From: SpSt-398 sp033762195 | Lineage (GTDB): Bacteria; Bacteroidota; Bacteroidia; Chitinophagales; Chitinophagaceae | Direction of reading: 5' to 3' | DNA length: 64,000 bases | Assembly (NCBI GenBank): GCA_033762195.1 | Contig: JANRLV010000058.1 | Coordinates: 1 to 64,000 of the forward strand | In this document: in pieces, positions 63,553-64,000 of the stretch | How positions within the stretch are numbered: position 1 is the first letter of the stretch | How the letters are laid out: every line of letters starts with the position of its first letter | Position numbers and translations under genes: made by a program | Notes under the pieces: model-generated | Told to the model about the DNA's origin: nothing | Seen by the model: the letters and a program-made list of their open reading frames with translations, nothing else | Databases searched by the model: none

Positions 63553-64000
63553 AAATAAAAATTGATTGATTTAATAAATGTGACAGAAGGACTACAGCAG
63601 GAGTAAAGAGGAGGAGAAATTGTTACAGAAACGAAGTGTAAGAATTAAAACTGATCCTGACTAAATGATGGAGAACTTGTGTTCACATATTGAAGGTAGG
63701 TCTTTATTTCCAGCTTTTGGACATTGGGGAGGAATTAATTATTACTATTTATTGATTATTAACGTTTTAGTTGGACGTTTGTTGGCTTTTCGTTTGAAAT
63801 CGCTGATCCATTGTCAAATACTTGTATATAACCAGGAGGTTTTGTTTGACGCGGCGGACATAAAGAAATGGGCGGTGCAGCGGGTTGTGGTATGGGGTAG
63901 ACTCACGGTCATATATGACCTAAACTTACTCTTCAGGCCTGGAGAAATTGGGTGATTTCACGGTTTTTTGTACTTTCCTTTTCAGCTAATCTTGCTATTA
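63553..64000. other. Right-edge segment without a supported gene
   Basis: The 448-base stretch is mixed AT-rich and G-rich. The first 100 bases precede the RRM gene and probably hold its leader and promoter. A possible plus-strand frame (63665-63955, 96 codons) has no recognisable domain or credible start context and may be chance. The sequence then runs to the window end. Confidence 0.4.

Noticed and set aside
63665..63955. Possible 96-codon plus-strand gene
   Set aside because: No family, no signal and an atypical start context; it is upstream of the RRM gene on the opposite strand and is likely chance.
1..64000. tRNA, rRNA, prophage, toxin-antitoxin or defence genes
   Set aside because: The intergenic segments show no cloverleaf or rRNA-like sequence, and no recognisable phage, nuclease or toxin gene was found in any supported frame.

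Overview
The window looks like a piece of chromosome from a Bacteroidota bacterium, most probably of the Chitinophagaceae or a close relative. This rests on several signs. Three secreted proteins carry type IX secretion (T9SS) C-terminal sorting domains, and there is a GldA-type gliding ABC ATPase. A FecI/FecR/STN set precedes a TonB-dependent receptor. Head-GIN (DUF2807) and LytS/LytTR genes are present. Shine-Dalgarno sequences are scarce, and -7 elements of the TAnnTTTG type are seen. No rRNA, tRNA, CRISPR array, intact insertion sequence or prophage was found.

Layout. (1) 0.1-12.4 kb: an organic-acid island. It holds acetyl-CoA synthetase (acs), a stand-alone IS1-type zinc-finger/HTH protein, an outer-membrane porin, an MHS-family symporter, two small membrane proteins, a sodium/solute-symporter histidine kinase resembling CbrA/CrbS, a receiver-only response regulator and a propionyl-CoA-synthetase-like ligase. 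Together these could cover entry, sensing and activation of acetate or propionate. (2) 12.5-17.3 kb: a tripartite export system (ABC, HlyD, TolC) whose ABC ATPase has lost canonical motifs. (3) 17.3-22.3 kb: an inorganic-carbon and ion cluster with a SulP transporter, two beta-carbonic anhydrases and a NhaD antiporter. (4) 22.3-28 kb: a GH130-like lipoprotein, gldA, enolase, a DivIC/FtsB-like protein and endonuclease III, separated by unusual 7-base-periodic inverted repeats. (5) 27.7-33 kb: secreted T9SS cargo and a DUF1800/DUF1501 pair. (6) 33-42 kb: korA, serS, a cyclophilin, gcvH, an ECF sigma/anti-sigma pair, a VanZ-like protein and prfA. (7) 42-53.5 kb: an amidohydrolase, membrane proteins, an orphan Hpt and a LuxR-type regulator, a T9SS protein, a DUF2231-like protein, an IPT lipoprotein, a LytS/LytTR pair and a cyclase. 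(8) 53.5-60.7 kb, minus strand: ECF sigma, FecR, an STN surface-repeat protein, a TonB-dependent receptor and a head-GIN lipoprotein. (9) 60.8-63.6 kb: a KAS III-like enzyme, a cold-shock-domain protein and an RRM protein.

The most unusual signals are four intergenic inverted arrays with a rigid 7-base period (GATGNNN), three GCTAAA-N4-TATA direct repeats between acs and the zinc-finger gene, the motif-degenerate ABC exporter, and the STN domain carried by a surface-repeat protein rather than by a receptor. Functions are inferred from recognisable families. No database search was possible.
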